A DNA stretch of 26,836 bases, taken from assembly GCF_030151805.1 (NCBI RefSeq), contig NZ_JASLCN010000070.1:1-26836 (forward strand), given 5' to 3'. Origin of the DNA: Fluviicola sp. (GTDB lineage Bacteria > Bacteroidota > Bacteroidia > Flavobacteriales_D > Crocinitomicaceae). Shown piece by piece: positions 25,120-26,836 of this stretch. Below the pieces are notes generated by a model. The model saw only the letters and a list, made by a program, of their open reading frames with translations, was not told the origin of the DNA and did no database searches. The position numbers and the translations under genes are program-made. The stretch's first letter is position 1, and each line of letters begins with the position of its first letter.

Positions 25120-25536
25120 ATGTACCCACCAGAACTTGTACAACCAATGAAGGAAGACCTTACACGTGTGGGCTTTCAACAACTTGTTTCTGCATCAGAA
25201 GTTGATGCAACGATTCCAAACAGCACAGGCGTTGCTCTTGTAGTAGTAAACTCTGTTTGCGGATGTGCAGCAGGAAATTTACGTCCGGGAGTAAAATTGT
25301 CTTTGGATCAGGATGGAAAAAAACCGGATCAATTACTAACTGTTTTTGCAGGAGTTGATACGGATGCAACACAACAGGCACGTAAATATTTCTTGCCGTT
25401 TCCTCCATCATCACCATCTGTGGCTTTGTTCAAAGACGGAAAATTGGTTCACTTTTTAGAAAGACACAATATCGAAGGAGTTACCGCAGCAATGATTGCT
25501 GAGAATTTGGCAGCTGCTTACGAGGAATTCTGTTAA
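25120..25536 (+). CDS. BrxA/BrxB-family bacilliredoxin (YphP/YqiW type)
   Basis: A 138-residue cytosolic protein with a thioredoxin-like fold. The family removes bacillithiol from mixed disulfides on proteins after oxidative stress. The CGC active site is C47-G48-C49 in VVVNSVCGCAAGN, followed by the family-typical RPGV. Other conserved parts are the N-terminal MYPPELVQPMKEDL, FAGVDTDATQQAR, and PPSSPSVALFKDGKLVHFLERH. The final residue is a cysteine, C138. I cannot decide between BrxA and BrxB, and whether this organism makes bacillithiol cannot be seen from the window. The leader has a good -7 box. The stop is followed by the 8-bp-period hairpin at 25545-25655. Confidence 0.93.
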   Translation: MYPPELVQPMKEDLTRVGFQQLVSASEVDATIPNSTGVALVVVNSVCGCAAGNLRPGVKLSLDQDGKKPDQLLTVFAGVDTDATQQARKYFLPFPPSSPSVALFKDGKLVHFLERHNIEGVTAAMIAENLAAAYEEFC

Positions 25537-25544
25537 GAGACGGT

Positions 25545-25655
25545 ATTAGGACCTCAGAATTTTAAGACTTCGGGACTGAATGGCGCATTGTGTCAAAGGT
25601 CTTGAAGTCTTTTTTGTCTTAATGTCCTAACATCCTGAAGTCCTAATATCTCAAA
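25545..25655. repeat. Inverted arrays of an 8-bp-period repeat (GTCYTRAN)
   Basis: On the plus strand, 25599-25655 reads as consecutive units GTCTTGAA, GTCTTTTTT, GTCTTAAT, GTCCTAAC, ATCCTGAA, GTCCTAAT, ATCTCAAA (one unit is 9 nt). On the minus strand, 25545-25576 reads GTCCCGAA, GTCTTAAA, ATTCTGAG, GTCCTAAT, exactly 8 nt each. The outer parts pair as TATTAGGAC/GTCCTAATA. The loop is 25577-25598. The array ends 1 nt before the tatD start codon. Confidence 0.75.
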
Positions 25656-25656
25656 T

Positions 25657-26424
25657 ATGTTTATCGACACACACACACATCTTTACTCCGAACAGTTTGG
25701 TGAAGATCGTACGGAAATGATTCAACGGGCTATTGCAGCAGGAGTTGAACGGATGTATATGCCTAATATTGATCTCGATTCTATCGACGGAATGCACGCT
25801 CTGGAAAAGCAATTTCCGGAAAACTGTTTTGCCATGATGGGATTGCACCCTTGTTCGGTTGATACGAACTGGGAATTGGTTTTGGCTAAGATGCGACTGA
25901 TGCTGGACAAAAGAACGTATGTTGCTATCGGGGAAATCGGGATTGACCTGTATTGGGACAAAATCCACATCAACGAACAAAAAGAGGCTTTCAGAACCCA
26001 GATTCAATGGGCAAAAGAACTCGGACTTCCGATCGTGATTCATGCACGTGATTCTTTCCCGGAGATTTACGAAGTATTGGATCAGGAAAACGATGAAAGA
26101 GTACGCGGGATTTTCCATTGTTTTACCGGAAATGAACAGGATGTACAAAAGATCCTGGATTACAAAGGCTTTTCTTTCGGAATCGGGGGAGTGGTGACGT
26201 ATAAAAAATCGGATCTTCCGGAAACATTGAAACACATTCCCCTGGAAAAACTGTTGCTGGAAACGGATGCACCGTATTTATCGCCGGTTCCTTACCGCGG
26301 AAAGCGAAACGAAAGTGCTTATGTGGTTCATACGGCCGAAAAAATTGCGGAAATCCTGGAACTTCCTTTGAGCCAATTACAGGAGGTGACGACACAAAAT
26401 GCCTTGAAGGTATTTCATCCTTAG
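25657..26424 (+). CDS. tatD: TatD-family metal-dependent hydrolase/DNase
   Basis: A 255-residue TIM-barrel metal-dependent nuclease of the TatD (YcfH/YabD) group; members act as 3'-5' exonucleases or DNases. The metal ligands are all present: H6 and H8 in FIDTHTHL, E93 in IGEIGIDLYW, H129 in VIHARD, H154 in FHCFTGN and D204 in LLETDAPYLSP. Length is normal and the protein is cytosolic. The repeat GACACACACACACAT at its start simply encodes DTHTH. It lies 120 bp after the bacilliredoxin gene on the same strand, separated by the 8-bp-period hairpin, which reaches almost to the ATG and could affect translation. The exact cellular role is inferred from the family. Confidence 0.92.
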   Translation: MFIDTHTHLYSEQFGEDRTEMIQRAIAAGVERMYMPNIDLDSIDGMHALEKQFPENCFAMMGLHPCSVDTNWELVLAKMRLMLDKRTYVAIGEIGIDLYWDKIHINEQKEAFRTQIQWAKELGLPIVIHARDSFPEIYEVLDQENDERVRGIFHCFTGNEQDVQKILDYKGFSFGIGGVVTYKKSDLPETLKHIPLEKLLLETDAPYLSPVPYRGKRNESAYVVHTAEKIAEILELPLSQLQEVTTQNALKVFHP

Positions 26425-26489
26425 ATGTCCCAATTTTCCAATAATTTCAGAAGAAAAGAAGGTATCTTCGCGGTCTAATTTTTCAATGT

Positions 26490-26836
26490 ATGCGCCCGGT
26501 TTTAACCGTCTTGATGATTGTATTGTCTGTACCGACTTTTGCACAGAAAAAACAGCAGGTTGTTCGTACCAATAGCAGGGAATTCCGGATGAAAGTTTCG
26601 GATGACGATCCACGAACAATCCGCACCTGGAGAATTTCGCCCGAGATGAAGCCCGATACCTATTTTTCTACTGGTAAAGAAGTACGTTTTATCACAGACA
26701 TTGATTCTTTAACGGTGAAAGTCAGCAAGAAAAAACCGGTTGTTGATTTTATAATCGTCTACAACCAAACGGATACGTGTTATACGCGCATACAATTTGT
26801 GGAAATACCGGATCATCTTGGGAAATTGAAGCAGGC
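26490..26836 (+). CDS. Secreted hypothetical protein, N-terminal fragment cut by window edge
   Basis: The frame opens at the ATG at 26490 and stays open to the end, giving 115 complete codons. It starts with a signal peptide MRPVLTVLMIVLSVPTFAQ (cleavage after A18). The mature part is charged and beta-rich: TWRISPEMKPDTYFSTGKEV, FITDIDSLTVKVSKKKPVVDF, IIVYNQTDTCYTRIQFVEI. This kind of N-terminal extension occurs in periplasmic Bacteroidetes proteins, but I do not recognise the family and the diagnostic part is probably downstream. The overlapping ATG at 26486 in another frame stops after 30 codons and was not used. A near -7 match (TAATTTTT) lies at 26476-26483. Confidence 0.75.
   Translation, partial: MRPVLTVLMIVLSVPTFAQKKQQVVRTNSREFRMKVSDDDPRTIRTWRISPEMKPDTYFSTGKEVRFITDIDSLTVKVSKKKPVVDFIIVYNQTDTCYTRIQFVEIPDHLGKLKQ

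Noticed and set aside
25663..25680. CA-dinucleotide microsatellite suggestive of phase variation
   Set aside because: It encodes the conserved DTHTH metal-binding motif of TatD, which fully explains it.
26425..26478. 17-codon frame directly after the tatD stop
   Set aside because: Too short, no hydrophobic or conserved character, no separate expression signals; likely chance.
1..26836. CRISPR array, prophage, transposon or defence island
   Set aside because: No regularly spaced direct repeats of CRISPR size, no transposase, integrase or phage structural gene, and no toxin-antitoxin or restriction gene was seen. The SNF2 and AddB-like proteins alone do not make a defence system.

Overview
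The window reads as a chromosomal segment of a Bacteroidota bacterium, most likely Flavobacteriales near Crocinitomicaceae/Fluviicola (inference). The evidence is two large secreted proteins with C-terminal sorting domains typical of type IX secretion (T9SS), several upstream boxes matching the Bacteroidetes -7 consensus TAnnTTTG, few Shine-Dalgarno sites, and lineage-typical families (DUF3109, DUF3108, DUF1345, a short tryptophan 2,3-dioxygenase, bacilliredoxin). I see no rRNA, tRNA, CRISPR array, transposase, integrase or phage gene.

Left part (1-8888): a SWIM/SNF2-type helicase runs leftwards and leaves the window inside its ATPase domain. Divergent from it are an unrecognised acidic protein (2535), a GT-C-like membrane protein (3190), an AddB/RecB-type PD-(D/E)XK nuclease protein (5272) and a lipoprotein with an NlpC/P60-like Cys-His pattern (8199).

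Middle (9008-17326, all minus strand): a three-gene operon (secreted beta-propeller protein, HxpB-like sugar phosphatase, DUF3109 cysteine-cluster protein), then tryptophan 2,3-dioxygenase, a DUF3108 protein, an OmpA-family protein, and a 1050-residue subtilisin-like protease with PKD/Ig modules and a T9SS tail. A DUF1345 membrane protein (17455, plus) diverges from the protease across a 128-bp spacer that holds a 12-bp palindrome between two direct repeats.

Right part (18272-26836): a membrane-anchored protein with a faint lytic-transglycosylase-like pattern, a 1241-residue 'choice-of-anchor I' T9SS protein, IspD (MEP isoprenoid pathway), a 432-bp stretch built of inverted repeats, a previously uncalled 59-residue membrane protein, a bacilliredoxin, a TatD-family nuclease, and the start of a secreted protein cut by the window edge.

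Most genes are housekeeping or cell-envelope functions. I found no clear defence or mobile system. The least explained parts are non-coding: a hairpin built from an 8-bp-period repeat between the bacilliredoxin and tatD genes, a MITE-like inverted-repeat unit near 24500-24637, dispersed palindromes, and symmetric sites in divergent promoter regions.
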